Shown in pieces: positions 17,258-26,198 of a stretch of 64,000 bases of DNA. Under the pieces are notes generated by a model. That model made no database searches. It was not told the DNA's origin and saw nothing but the letters and a program-made list of their open reading frames with translations. The DNA lies in assembly GCF_002741945.1 (NCBI RefSeq), contig NZ_MDVN01000020.1, positions 248,001 through 312,000 on the forward strand. Reading direction: 5' to 3'. The first letter of the stretch is position 1. Every line of letters starts with the position of its first letter. The stretch is from Gaetbulibacter sp. 4G1. Its GTDB lineage: Bacteria > Bacteroidota > Bacteroidia > Flavobacteriales > Flavobacteriaceae. A program made the translations under genes and the position numbers.

Positions 17258-17306
17258 TTTAGAAACTACTCAATAGCATTACCGTTATATTGAATTTTAA
17301 AAAATT

Positions 17307-18887
17307 ATGAAAAATAGACCAGGGATTTTTAATGATGTCATTGGACCAATTATGAGAGGCCCGTCTAGTTCTCATACAGCAGCATCATGGCGTGCAGCTA
17401 AAATATGCATGGATATTTTAAACGAGCCTCTTACAAAAGCTATTATTGATTTTGACAAAGATGGTGCCTGGGCTCCAAACTATAGAGACCAAGGAACTAC
17501 AATTGGTATTGAAGGTGGCTTATTAGGGATAGAAATGTCTGATGACCAAATAAAGAATACTGAACAAATAGCTGATGAAAAAGGAATATCAATCCAATAT
17601 GAGGTAAATAGCTACCAAACCAATCATGCAAATACATTTAGATTAGCATTAGAAGGTACTCAAGGAAAGCAAACAAAAGTTACAGCCATATCAATTGGCG
17701 GTGGCTCATTCGAAATTCAAGACATAGATGGTTTTAAAGTAAGTATTAATGGAGGTTACTATGAGTTACTTCTAAAGGGTGTTTCTAAAAACATTCATTT
17801 ACAAGGCCTTTTGATATTATTCACAGAAAGCAAGTCCATATCAGAATCTTTTAATAACGAAAAGCGATTAGTAAACATTAAATTCTCAAAAGTGATTTCA
17901 ATAGAAACCATTAATAAATTAAAAGACACAATACCTTTTGATGAATTAACTATTATAAAACCAGTATTACCAATTATATCAGGAAATGAATCAGAATTAC
18001 CTTTTACAACTGTAGCATCTCTTTTAGAGTATGCAGAACAAAAAAATCTTGATCTTGCAGCTTTAGGCTTACTATATGAAAAAAATCAGAGCGGTTTAGA
18101 TGATCAAGAAGTGGTAGATAAAATGAAAAGTATTGTTGCTATAATTGAAAATAGTATTAAAACGGGTTTAGAAGGCACTTATTATGAAGATAGAATATTG
18201 CCCCGACAATCACATTTAATTGATGATGCTCAAAAGAAAAAGAAAATTCTAGAGCATTCTGTTGTAAATAAAATCATAGCCAATGTATCTGCCATTATGG
18301 AGTCTAAAAGCGCCATGGAAGTTGTTGTTGCAAATCCAACCGCTGGTTCCTGTGGTGTTGTAGGAGGTGTTTTAAGAGCTGTCGCTGATGACATAAACGC
18401 GTCTCATGATGAATTAATTCAAGCTTATTTTGCAACTGGAATTATTGGAGTTTATTTTGCTCAAGGCCCTGGTTTCTCTGCTGAAGAACATGGTTGTCAA
18501 GTGGAATGTGGTGCATCAGCTGGAATGGCAGCAGCCGGAATTGTACAATTATTTGGAGGTTCGGCAAAACAAGCTATTGACGCAGCTTCAATGGCTATTC
18601 AGAATATGATTGGGTTGATTTGCGATCCAATTGCAGATCGTGTAGAAGCACCATGCTTAGGAAAAAATGTAAGTGCAGCTGTTAATGCATTATCATCAGC
18701 AACCATGGCTTGTGCTGGTTATAATGCACTTATTCCTTTAAATGAAGTCATTGAAACAGTATCATCAGTAAGTCTACAAATGCCTTCTTGTAATAAATGT
18801 ACAGGTAAAGGTGGATTAGCTATTACAAAAACTGCTTGTGCTATAAAGGAAAAGTTGAAGCATAAAAGTACACTAACTACTTCGTAA
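17307..18887 (+). CDS. sdaA: L-serine ammonia-lyase, iron-sulfur type, single chain
   Basis: 526-residue fusion of the beta (N-terminal, about 1-200) and alpha (about 260-520) parts of L-serine dehydratase, which converts L-serine to pyruvate and ammonia with a 4Fe-4S cluster. GPSSSHTAA near the N-terminus and SIGGGSFEI mark the beta part. NPTAGSCGVVGGVLRA, EEHGCQVECGASAGMAAAG and PSCNKCTGKGG mark the alpha part with its cluster cysteines. The length suits the fused form. The upstream neighbour is accessory unit B, with an own promoter between them. Confidence 0.92.
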   Translation: MKNRPGIFNDVIGPIMRGPSSSHTAASWRAAKICMDILNEPLTKAIIDFDKDGAWAPNYRDQGTTIGIEGGLLGIEMSDDQIKNTEQIADEKGISIQYEVNSYQTNHANTFRLALEGTQGKQTKVTAISIGGGSFEIQDIDGFKVSINGGYYELLLKGVSKNIHLQGLLILFTESKSISESFNNEKRLVNIKFSKVISIETINKLKDTIPFDELTIIKPVLPIISGNESELPFTTVASLLEYAEQKNLDLAALGLLYEKNQSGLDDQEVVDKMKSIVAIIENSIKTGLEGTYYEDRILPRQSHLIDDAQKKKKILEHSVVNKIIANVSAIMESKSAMEVVVANPTAGSCGVVGGVLRAVADDINASHDELIQAYFATGIIGVYFAQGPGFSAEEHGCQVECGASAGMAAAGIVQLFGGSAKQAIDAASMAIQNMIGLICDPIADRVEAPCLGKNVSAAVNALSSATMACAGYNALIPLNEVIETVSSVSLQMPSCNKCTGKGGLAITKTACAIKEKLKHKSTLTTS

Positions 18888-18927
18888 AATAATACAATTA
18901 TTCTTTTCTATATTTAATTGATAAGCA

Positions 18928-19356
18928 ATGGCAAATCTTCAAATAAATACTAACCCGAAAGTGGAAATGGTTTTTAATAATTATCCGGATTCAGTTAGAA
19001 GTAAACTATTACATCTTAGGCATTTAATTATTGAAACGGCTAATGGTATTGCCGAAATAACAACGATAGAAGAAACCTTAAAGTGGGGAGAACCTAGCTT
19101 TTTAACAAAAAAAGGAAGTACTATAAGAATAAATCAAAAAAAAGGAGAACCAAACCAATACGCCATGTATTTTCAATGTACTAGTAAATTAATCCCAACC
19201 TTTAAAATGATTTATAAAGACACTTTTACTTTTGAAGGTTCTCGTGCCATGGTTTTTAACATCAATAACAAAATTCCAGAAGAAGCATTAAAAAACTGTA
19301 TTACAGCCGCTTTAATGTATCATAAAGTAAAGCATTTACCAAACTTAGGAATGTAA
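18928..19356 (+). CDS. DUF1801 domain protein
   Basis: 142-residue soluble protein of the DUF1801/YdhG-like family, function unknown. It has an N-terminal helical stretch followed by EETLKWGEPSFLTKKGSTIRI, which is the family core (a conserved W-G-x-P segment), then YAMYFQCTSKL and a C-terminal helix. It begins 40 bases after the serine dehydratase stop and may be read with it. No catalytic motif is evident. Confidence 0.8.
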   Translation: MANLQINTNPKVEMVFNNYPDSVRSKLLHLRHLIIETANGIAEITTIEETLKWGEPSFLTKKGSTIRINQKKGEPNQYAMYFQCTSKLIPTFKMIYKDTFTFEGSRAMVFNINNKIPEEALKNCITAALMYHKVKHLPNLGM

Positions 19357-19394
19357 AATAAAAGCTAAAACCAAAAACAAGAATGGCAAGATTA

Positions 19395-20429
19395 CTATAA
19401 TTCTTGATGCTTAGAATAAGCTTTCCACTTTTCAATACATTGTTGCATATCATCAGGAACTGATGTATCAAAACGCATAAACTCTCCTGTTTTAGGATGC
19501 TTAAAACCTAATGTTTTTGCATGTAAAGCTTGTCTTGGAAGTATTTTAAAGCAATTCTCTACAAACTGTTTGTATTTAGTAAATGTAGTGCCTTTTAAAA
19601 TTTTTTCACCACCATATCTGGCATCATTAAACAAGGTATGCCCAATATGTTTCATGTGCACACGTATTTGATGGGTTCTGCCAGTTTCTAACTTGCAAGA
19701 CACCAAAGTTACATAACCTAAACGCTCTAAAACCTTATAATGTGTTATAGCTGGCTTACCTTTATCTGCCTCATCATCAATAAAAACAGTGTTTTGTAAT
19801 CGATTCTTGGGATGGCGCCCTATGTTGCCTTCAATAGTTCCTTCATCTTCTTCCATATTACCCCAAACAATAGCTACGTATTCGCGTTCGCTAGTTTTTT
19901 CGGCAAATTGTAAAGACAAATGTGTCATTGCTTTTTCAGTTTTAGCAACCACTAAAAGTCCACTTGTATCTTTATCAATTCTATGCACTAATCCTGGGCG
20001 CTCACTTGAGTTATTTGGCAAATTATCAAATCTATGAATTAGCCCATTTATTAAAGTGCCCGAATAATTTCCATGACCAGGGTGCACCACCATTCCTGCT
20101 TGTTTATTTACAACTAAAAGTTCATCATCTTCATAAATCACATCAATATCTAAATCTTCTCCTACTAATAAATTTTCAAAAGGCGGATGTGCAAATAACA
20201 CCCGAATAGCATCAAAAGGTTTTACTTTATAGTTAGATTTTACAGGCACGTTGTTTACAAAAACACTTCCGTTTTTTGCTGCAGCTTGAATTTTATTTCG
20301 CGTAGCATTTTCAACAAAATTCATTAAATATTTATCTATACGTAATGGTGTTTGCCCTTTATCTACCGTAAAAGAATAATGCTCGTATAAATTATCCTCA
20401 TCGGGTAATTGCGGTGTATAGTTTTCCAT
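19395..20429 (-). CDS. RluA family 23S rRNA pseudouridine synthase (RluD-like)
   Basis: 344-residue enzyme that isomerises specific uridines in large-subunit rRNA. An N-terminal S4 RNA-binding domain (about residues 22-85, LRIDKYLMNF to FVNN) is followed by the catalytic domain. The catalytic aspartate is Asp152 in HRIDKDTSGLLV, and GRTHQIRVHM is the second conserved motif. RluD-like is the best guess from the S4 domain and its position next to the PASTA and ddl genes, an order common in Bacteroidota. It starts 32 bases after the PASTA gene stop. Confidence 0.9.
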   Translation of the reverse strand: MENYTPQLPDEDNLYEHYSFTVDKGQTPLRIDKYLMNFVENATRNKIQAAAKNGSVFVNNVPVKSNYKVKPFDAIRVLFAHPPFENLLVGEDLDIDVIYEDDELLVVNKQAGMVVHPGHGNYSGTLINGLIHRFDNLPNNSSERPGLVHRIDKDTSGLLVVAKTEKAMTHLSLQFAEKTSEREYVAIVWGNMEEDEGTIEGNIGRHPKNRLQNTVFIDDEADKGKPAITHYKVLERLGYVTLVSCKLETGRTHQIRVHMKHIGHTLFNDARYGGEKILKGTTFTKYKQFVENCFKILPRQALHAKTLGFKHPKTGEFMRFDTSVPDDMQQCIEKWKAYSKHQEL

Positions 20430-20461
20430 TTTATTGAATCAATGCGTATTGAAGTATTCTA

Positions 20462-21028
20462 TTAATTCTTAGTAGATGGCCGATTTCCATTACCAAGAAC
20501 TAAATCAATTTTTTCAGTTTTTGGCAGCATGTCTCCAGCTTGTATGGTTTTGCCTTTATGTGCCATTTTTAACACAATATCTCTACCAATATTATCAACA
20601 TAAGTGAGTTTCCCTACTTTAAAATCTAAAGCTTCTAATGTTGGTTTTGCTTGCCTTAAAGTGCTTTCTATCAAATTAGGCACTCTTACTTTTCTATATC
20701 CAGAAGGGTTTAATGTTATATAAATTTTCCTATCCTCTTTAACTTTTGTCCCTACTGGTGGGTCTTGTTCTATAACAGAAAATTTTGGATAATTAGGGTT
20801 GAAATTTGCAGAGTCTTGAATTTGCATGACTAAATTATTCTCTTTTAATTCAATTTCTGCAACACTTATAGATTTTCCTGTTAAGTCTGGTACTGTCTCA
20901 AAATCACCATGATTTGTTGATGATTTTAACCACGATAACATAATAAAACAAAAAACAACTAATGCAACTATTGCTAAAGCAATTTGAGTAAAAAATGTTT
21001 TACTTACAAGAAATTTAATAATGCTCAT
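20462..21028 (-). CDS. PASTA domain membrane protein
   Basis: 188-residue protein anchored by one transmembrane helix (about residues 12-34). Two PASTA domains follow (about 42-110 and 112-182), visible from VPDLTGKSISVAEIELKENNL with a QDPPVGTKV end, and VPNLIESTLRQAKPTLEALDF. PASTA domains bind peptidoglycan fragments in other phyla; here there is no kinase part. It lies divergent from ddl, which makes the D-Ala-D-Ala part of peptidoglycan, consistent with a cell-wall role, and is followed by the pseudouridine synthase gene. Confidence 0.85.
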   Translation of the reverse strand: MSIIKFLVSKTFFTQIALAIVALVVFCFIMLSWLKSSTNHGDFETVPDLTGKSISVAEIELKENNLVMQIQDSANFNPNYPKFSVIEQDPPVGTKVKEDRKIYITLNPSGYRKVRVPNLIESTLRQAKPTLEALDFKVGKLTYVDNIGRDIVLKMAHKGKTIQAGDMLPKTEKIDLVLGNGNRPSTKN

Positions 21029-21168
21029 CTATTATAATTTTCGATACGGCAAATATATAAAAACAGAACTGTTTTTTCTTTTGCAATATATATGATATTT
21101 TAGCTTAACTTATTATACTTACGTTTTATTGTAGGTTTTAGACTGACAGAAAAAGTATTTAAATATAA

Positions 21169-22143
21169 ATGAAAAAAAATATTGCCATTATTATGGGAGG
21201 ATATTCTAGCGAATATGAAATCTCATTAAAAAGCGGAAATGTAGTTTTTGAATCCTTAGACGAATCAAAATATAACATTTACCGCATTCATATTTTTAAA
21301 GATAAATGGGTTTATGTTAATGGTAACGGTAATGAATTTCAAATTGATAAAAACGACTTTTCAGTTAGCATAAATGGTACAAAAACTACCTTTGACTGTG
21401 TATTTAATGCAATTCATGGATCGCCTGGAGAAGATGGTTTTATGCAGGGTTATTTTGAATTAATAAACATGCCACATACAAGTTGTGGTATGTATCAAGC
21501 TGCTTTAACATTTAATAAACGTGATTGCTTAAGCGTATTAAAACCTTATGGAATTAAAACAGCTGAATCGTTTTATTTAAACCTTGGAGATACTGTTAAT
21601 GAAGATGCAATAATTAATAAAGTAGGCTTACCATGTTTTGTTAAAGCTAATAAAGCTGGTAGTAGTTTTGGTATAACCAAAGTATACAAAAAAGAACTAC
21701 TTAAAACTGCTATTGATGATTCTTTTAAAGAAGACGATGAAATAATCATTGAATCATTTTTAGATGGAACCGAAGTGTCTGTTGGTGTTATTAACTATAA
21801 AGGTAAAACCAAAGTGTTACCAATTACAGAAATAGTAAGTAATAACGATTTTTTTGATTATAAGGCAAAGTATTTGGGCGAATCTCAAGAAATTACTCCT
21901 GCTCGTTTAAGCAATGAACAAGAAGAAAAAGTAAATGTAGTAGCTAAAAAAGTATATGAAATTTTAAAATTGAAAGGCTTTAGCCGAAGTGAATATATTT
22001 TTAAAAATGGTGAACCACATTTACTAGAGGTAAACACTATTCCTGGATTAACTAGAGAAAGTATATTACCTCAACAAGCAGCTGCTGCTGGCATTAGTCT
22101 AGAAGACTTATTTAATAATGCTATAGAAGAAGCTTTAAGATAA
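21169..22143 (+). CDS. ddl: D-alanine--D-alanine ligase
   Basis: 324-residue ATP-grasp enzyme that joins two D-alanines for peptidoglycan precursors. The N-terminus has IIMGGYSSEYEISLKSG (substrate loop with Glu-x-x-x-Ser). The middle has HGSPGEDGFMQGYFE and KANKAGSSFGITKV (ATP-grasp lysine loop), and the end has EVNTIPGLTRESILPQ (Mg-binding Glu/Asn and the closing loop). The length fits the Bacteroidota form. It is first of a ddl-coaD-lipoprotein operon, divergent from the PASTA gene. Confidence 0.95.
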   Translation: MKKNIAIIMGGYSSEYEISLKSGNVVFESLDESKYNIYRIHIFKDKWVYVNGNGNEFQIDKNDFSVSINGTKTTFDCVFNAIHGSPGEDGFMQGYFELINMPHTSCGMYQAALTFNKRDCLSVLKPYGIKTAESFYLNLGDTVNEDAIINKVGLPCFVKANKAGSSFGITKVYKKELLKTAIDDSFKEDDEIIIESFLDGTEVSVGVINYKGKTKVLPITEIVSNNDFFDYKAKYLGESQEITPARLSNEQEEKVNVVAKKVYEILKLKGFSRSEYIFKNGEPHLLEVNTIPGLTRESILPQQAAAAGISLEDLFNNAIEEALR

Positions 22144-22162
22144 AAGTTGTAATTTTATATTT

Positions 22163-22618
22163 ATGAAACGAGCCATATTTCCAGGGTCATTTGACCCATT
22201 AACATTAGGACACTACGATATTATTAAGCGTGGCGTTACTTTATTTGATGAAATTATTGTGGCTATTGGTGTGAATGCCGATAAAAAATATATGTTTTCT
22301 CTTGATGAACGTATGAAATTTATTGAAGATGCTTTTGCTGATGAACCTAAAGTAAAAGTTGTATCATACAAAGGCTTGACCGTTGATTTTTGTCGAGAAA
22401 TTGGAGTTGAATTTATTTTAAGAGGATTAAGAAATCCTGCCGATTTTGAATTTGAAAAAGCTATAGCCCATACCAACAGAGACCTTGCGCCTATTGAAAC
22501 GGTATTTCTTTTAACAGCGGCTAAAACATCGTACATCGCCTCTTCTATAGTCCGAGATGTTATTAGAAATAATGGTGATTACACAAAGTTGGTTCCGAAA
22601 AGTGTACGCGTAAAATGA
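22163..22618 (+). CDS. coaD: Pantetheine-phosphate adenylyltransferase
   Basis: 151-residue nucleotidyltransferase that transfers AMP from ATP to 4'-phosphopantetheine, the fourth step of coenzyme A synthesis. The start FPGSFDPLTLGHYDI holds the adenylate-binding T/HxGH motif (His17). LRNPADFEFE binds pantetheine, and SSIVRDVIRNNGD is the C-terminal phosphate loop. It is 19 bases behind ddl and overlaps the next lipoprotein gene by four bases (ATGA), so it is part of the same operon. Confidence 0.95.
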   Translation: MKRAIFPGSFDPLTLGHYDIIKRGVTLFDEIIVAIGVNADKKYMFSLDERMKFIEDAFADEPKVKVVSYKGLTVDFCREIGVEFILRGLRNPADFEFEKAIAHTNRDLAPIETVFLLTAAKTSYIASSIVRDVIRNNGDYTKLVPKSVRVK

Positions 22619-23094
22619 AATTTAAATACATATATATAATAACTCTAATATTTAACATTATTGGATGTAAAAATGCTGTCCAAAAAACAATTCCGATAAA
22701 TGAAGAACTTGTTATTAAAGAAGTTGAAAACATGTTTGCTGACTACCACGGTGATATAAAAAAGCAAGGTCTTACTGCAGAATTTGACTATCTAGATAAT
22801 TCCAAAGATTTTTTCTGGGTACCCCCAAATTATAACTCAGCATTAACTTACGACTCTGTTAAAAATATTTTAATAGCCAATGATAAATTAATTAGCAAAA
22901 TTCAATTGTCGTTTGATACTTTAAAAGTATTTCCTCTTACAGATAGTTTAGCTAGTTATTCGGGAATTGTAAAAGGAAAAATGGTAGATACTTTAAACAC
23001 TGTAACTAAATTTAAAATTATTGAGTCTGGCACATTAGTAAAACGTTACGATGGATGGAAATTACTAAATGGTCAATCTAGAAATTTAGATTAA
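22615..23094 (+). CDS. NTF2-like (SnoaL/DUF4440-type) lipoprotein
   Basis: 159-residue lipoprotein with signal ending IIGC (lipid Cys18). After a helix (VIKEVENMFADYHGDIKKQ) it has an aromatic FDYLDNSKDFFWVPP segment and beta strands (SGIVKGKM, GTLVKRYDGWKLLNGQS) typical of NTF2-like cone folds. No catalytic residue pattern is certain; such proteins bind small ligands or are of unknown role. It is coupled to coaD by a four-base overlap. Confidence 0.7.
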   Translation: MKFKYIYIITLIFNIIGCKNAVQKTIPINEELVIKEVENMFADYHGDIKKQGLTAEFDYLDNSKDFFWVPPNYNSALTYDSVKNILIANDKLISKIQLSFDTLKVFPLTDSLASYSGIVKGKMVDTLNTVTKFKIIESGTLVKRYDGWKLLNGQSRNLD

Positions 23095-23288
23095 TAAAAA
23101 ATATCAGTGTTTTTAAATATTGATTTTATTTATCTAAAAAATGAAATCACCTTATTATAAAATTTGCTATTCTTTTAGTTGATGATAGTTCATTTTACAA
23201 GTAATTCAAAGAATCGATTTGAATGAGTTTTATGTAACAATTCTTACTAATTATATACTAATAAGTATAATGATTTATTTAAGAATTC

Positions 23289-23735
23289 ATGTTCCATCAA
23301 GTTACATACTTGCTTTTCAAACTCAATCTTGTTCAGCCATCTGAAAGGACAATACGCTTTTGGATGCATACTGATGAAATTGAAAAGTTGGAGTATGTTT
23401 TAAAACATGGAAACTACAAATCAAGACAGTTGGCTGCTGAAGCTTTAGGCGTTACTGGTTACACATCATCTATTCCTGTACTTTTTGAAGCCATAAATGA
23501 TAAGATTCAGAATGTATCGATTGCTGCTTTAAATGCGCTTGAGAGCATTGGTTGTGAAGATGAATTAGGCTTTACCATTATAAAAAAACGTTTTAATTGG
23601 TTAAAAGAAAAACGTGAAAGTGATAAAAAACGAGAAGCTAATAAAGGTAAAAAATATAAGATTTACCGCTGGGAACGTGCTAGTAAAAAATCGTTTGACC
23701 GAGTAAAAGAACAGTTAAAAAGACCTATGCGATAG
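23289..23735 (+). CDS. HEAT-repeat protein
   Basis: 148-residue soluble protein. Residues about 30-95 form two HEAT-like helical pairs (SRQLAAEALGVTGYTSSIPVLFEAI and SIAALNALESIG). The remainder is very basic (KKRFNWLKEKRESDKKREANKGKK), which could bind nucleic acid or a membrane surface. Function unknown. The 194 bases before it are AT-rich and hold no recognised gene. Its stop codon is inside the stem of a strong terminator. Confidence 0.65.
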   Translation: MFHQVTYLLFKLNLVQPSERTIRFWMHTDEIEKLEYVLKHGNYKSRQLAAEALGVTGYTSSIPVLFEAINDKIQNVSIAALNALESIGCEDELGFTIIKKRFNWLKEKRESDKKREANKGKKYKIYRWERASKKSFDRVKEQLKRPMR

Positions 23736-23745
23736 GTCTTTTTTT
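23718..23745 (+). terminator. Intrinsic terminator of the HEAT-repeat gene
   Basis: Hairpin GACCTAT-gcg-ATAGGTC preceded by A5 and followed by T7. The stop TAG (23733-23735) is part of the stem. Confidence 0.85.
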
Positions 23746-23887
23746 GCGTTAGGGATTGCAATGGCATCCTTTTTTTAAAAGATAAAACAACTTTATTTAA
23801 AACTAAAATTTAACAAATAGCCGCGTCGCTCATTACTTGCTATAACAAAAAAAGATATAATGGAAAGCCCGACCCTTGTGGTAACGC
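23746..23887 (+). ncRNA. Structured intergenic element resembling Flavo-1 RNA
   Basis: The 142-base stretch between the HEAT and SulP genes opens with GCGTTAGGGATTG and closes with GTAACGC; the terminal GCGTTA and TAACGC pair. Inside are GGATTGCAATGGCATCC with pairing ends, and GATATAATGGAAAGCCCGAC, motifs that recur in many flavobacterial intergenic regions. I associate this pattern with the Flavo-1 RNA motif, from memory and without a model search. It may be transcribed from its own site or act behind the convergent genes. Confidence 0.5.
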
Positions 23888-23894
23888 TCAAATA

Positions 23895-25508
23895 TTAAAG
23901 CTTATATTCTGAAAGTCCTTTAGTAAATGCTTCAGGGTTTTCGGCTAAATGATAACGTGGATCATCAATATCTTCTACAATAACTTCTCTGAATTTTGGG
24001 CTTGATTTGTAAAGTAATATTTTACAATCTTCGCTTAAATGCTTTAGTTTAATTGATTTTCCTTCTGCTTCATATTTATTAACTAAGTTAAAGATGGCTT
24101 CAATAGCAGAATGGTCGCTCACACGAGATTCAACAAAATCTACCTCAACATTTTCAGGATCATTTTTTACATCAAACTTTTCATTAAACGCTATAATAGA
24201 ACCGAAGAATAATGGTCCCCAAATTTCATATATTTTAGTACCATCTTCACGCATACGCTTACGAGCTCGAATACGTTTTGCGTTTTCCCACGAAAATACC
24301 AATGCGCTTATAATAACTCCAGCAATTACAGCAATTGCCAAATCAAAAATTACGGTTAAGGCTGACACTGCAACCAAAACAATAACATCACTAAAAGGTA
24401 TTTTGTTTAAAATTCTAAAACTACTCCATGCAAACGTGCCAATAACTACCATAAACATTACTCCTACAAGAGCTGCTATAGGTACTTGTTCGATAAGACC
24501 AGAAGCAAACAAAATAAACACTAACAGCATTAGTGCTGCAACTATACCTGAAAGTCTGCCACGGCCACCCCCTTTTATGTTAATTAACGATTGTCCAATC
24601 ATGGCGCAACCACCCATACCACCAAAAAGACCTGTTACAATATTGGCTCCGCCTTGGGCTAAACATTCTTTATTAGTGTTCCCTCTAGTTTCGGTTAACT
24701 CATCAACTAAATTTAAAGTCATTAATGATTCAATTAAACCAATAGCTGCCAATATTATAGCGTACGGAAAAATAAATTTTATAGTTTCTAAGTTGAAAGG
24801 AACTTTACTAAATATATCGGTTTGAAACTGTGGTAATCCTCCTTTTAACCCTTCTCCTCCTCCATCTCGAATAAAGCTACCTACGGTTGCAACATCTAAA
24901 TTTCCAAAAATTACTATAGCAGAAACCACCAAAATAGCAATCAATGCTTCAGGTAATTTTTTAGTAAGTTTTGGCAAACCAAACATAATCCCCATAGTCA
25001 ATGCAACAAGACCTATCATTACCCATAGACTATTTCCTGTAAACCAATCGCCATTTACATCTTTAAACATGCCTAATTGCGATAAGAAAATCACAATAGC
25101 TAAACCATTTACAAACCCCATCATTACAGGATGCGGAATGAGTCTTACAAATTTTCCTAGCTTAAAAATACCAGCTAACATTTGTATAACTCCCATTAAA
25201 ATAACCGTAGCAAACAAATAATACAACCCTAGTTGCTCGCCTTCTGCACCCATCGCATTTCCTTCAGCAACTAAGCTTACCATAACTACTGCTAAAGCTC
25301 CGGTTGCTCCACTTATCATTCCTGGTCGACCACCAAAAATAGAGGTTATTATACCAATCATAAATGCTGCATACAATCCAACCAACGGATCAACACCAGC
25401 AACAAATGCAAACGCTACGGCTTCTGGCACTAATGCTAAAGCTACAGTAATTCCGCTTAAAATATCATTTTTAGCATTTGCTGTTCGCTTTCTAATAAAC
25501 TCAGTCAT
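23895..25508 (-). CDS. SulP family anion transporter with STAS domain
   Basis: 537-residue inner-membrane permease. About 12-14 hydrophobic segments fill residues 15-410, with the SulP hallmarks GITVALALVPEAVAFAFVAGVDPLVGLYAAF near the N-terminus. GGMGGCAMIGQSLINIKGGGRGRLSG lies in the middle. A C-terminal cytoplasmic STAS domain (about 430-520) follows. Transported ion is sulfate, bicarbonate or another anion; the sequence does not decide. The 243-codon open frame on the opposite strand within it is a shadow. Confidence 0.88.
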   Translation of the reverse strand: MTEFIRKRTANAKNDILSGITVALALVPEAVAFAFVAGVDPLVGLYAAFMIGIITSIFGGRPGMISGATGALAVVMVSLVAEGNAMGAEGEQLGLYYLFATVILMGVIQMLAGIFKLGKFVRLIPHPVMMGFVNGLAIVIFLSQLGMFKDVNGDWFTGNSLWVMIGLVALTMGIMFGLPKLTKKLPEALIAILVVSAIVIFGNLDVATVGSFIRDGGGEGLKGGLPQFQTDIFSKVPFNLETIKFIFPYAIILAAIGLIESLMTLNLVDELTETRGNTNKECLAQGGANIVTGLFGGMGGCAMIGQSLINIKGGGRGRLSGIVAALMLLVFILFASGLIEQVPIAALVGVMFMVVIGTFAWSSFRILNKIPFSDVIVLVAVSALTVIFDLAIAVIAGVIISALVFSWENAKRIRARKRMREDGTKIYEIWGPLFFGSIIAFNEKFDVKNDPENVEVDFVESRVSDHSAIEAIFNLVNKYEAEGKSIKLKHLSEDCKILLYKSSPKFREVIVEDIDDPRYHLAENPEAFTKGLSEYKL

Positions 25509-25622
25509 AATGGTTTGTTTTAAGAAGCGGCAAATTTAAGGTTAATATGGAGATGCACAAGTGCTTATTACTATATTTATTAAAGAGTGTGCTAAAACGT
25601 TTGAGAAATAATCAATTACCAC

Positions 25623-25991
25623 TTATTCTAAACTACCTAACCAAGTTACCGCTTCCTCTCTTTTATAAAATACTCTAATATTCAATTTATAATTTCCATT
25701 TACATTTATTAATGTTTCTGTAGACATTACTCCTCCTGTGGTATGAGCCACTACAGCCATGGCTTTAATTTGTTTTAAACTAGCAATATTTTTTTGAGCA
25801 GAAAACGTATAGCTATAAGCATTCTTTTTATTTATTAGTAATGAAAAGGGAGATTCAAGAGAATTGAGTAAAAAATCGTGATATTCGGCAACTTTAACTT
25901 CATCTATAAGAACCCCATCATCAACAATAACCTCAGCTAGATTTTTACTTAAAATAACAATTTTTCCAAAAGATAAATTACAAATCTTCAT
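25623..25991 (-). CDS. Hypothetical protein, possibly STAS/SpoIIAA-like
   Basis: 122-residue soluble protein, not firmly recognised. The alternating beta-alpha pattern (KIVILSKNLAEVIVDDGVLID, SPFSLLINKKNAYSYTFS, IKAMAVVAHTTGG, YKLNIRVFYKREEAVTWLGSL) is that of small SpoIIAA/STAS-like folds common in flavobacteria. It is on the same strand as SulP, 114 bases upstream of it, and could be a separate transcription unit. No function is proposed. Confidence 0.5.
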   Translation of the reverse strand: MKICNLSFGKIVILSKNLAEVIVDDGVLIDEVKVAEYHDFLLNSLESPFSLLINKKNAYSYTFSAQKNIASLKQIKAMAVVAHTTGGVMSTETLINVNGNYKLNIRVFYKREEAVTWLGSLE

Positions 25992-26198
25992 AAATTTATT
26001 TTAATGAGAGACTTATAAAACTTAAAAACAACACGTTGCTGTTTTTCCTTTTAGCAATATACAATTACTGTAAGTTACTACATTTTATTTAAGTTAAATA
26101 GCTTTGAAAAGCTATAATTATAATAATATTGTAGTTTTATAGTATTTTCAAAAAAAATATCTTTTCATTAAAAAATTTAAATCAAAAATTTAATTAAA

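Noticed and set aside
17210-17306. Possible fifth accessory-unit left end before the serine dehydratase gene
   Set aside because: Only the promoter part (AAAAAAACAGCTATCTTCGTTTA) resembles the left ends. There is no hairpin, no AAAAAACA plus tag, and no right end behind the gene, so it is called an ordinary promoter.
24094-24825. 243-codon open frame on the plus strand
   Set aside because: It lies fully antisense to the SulP permease, has no family motif and no promoter; it is a shadow of the real gene.
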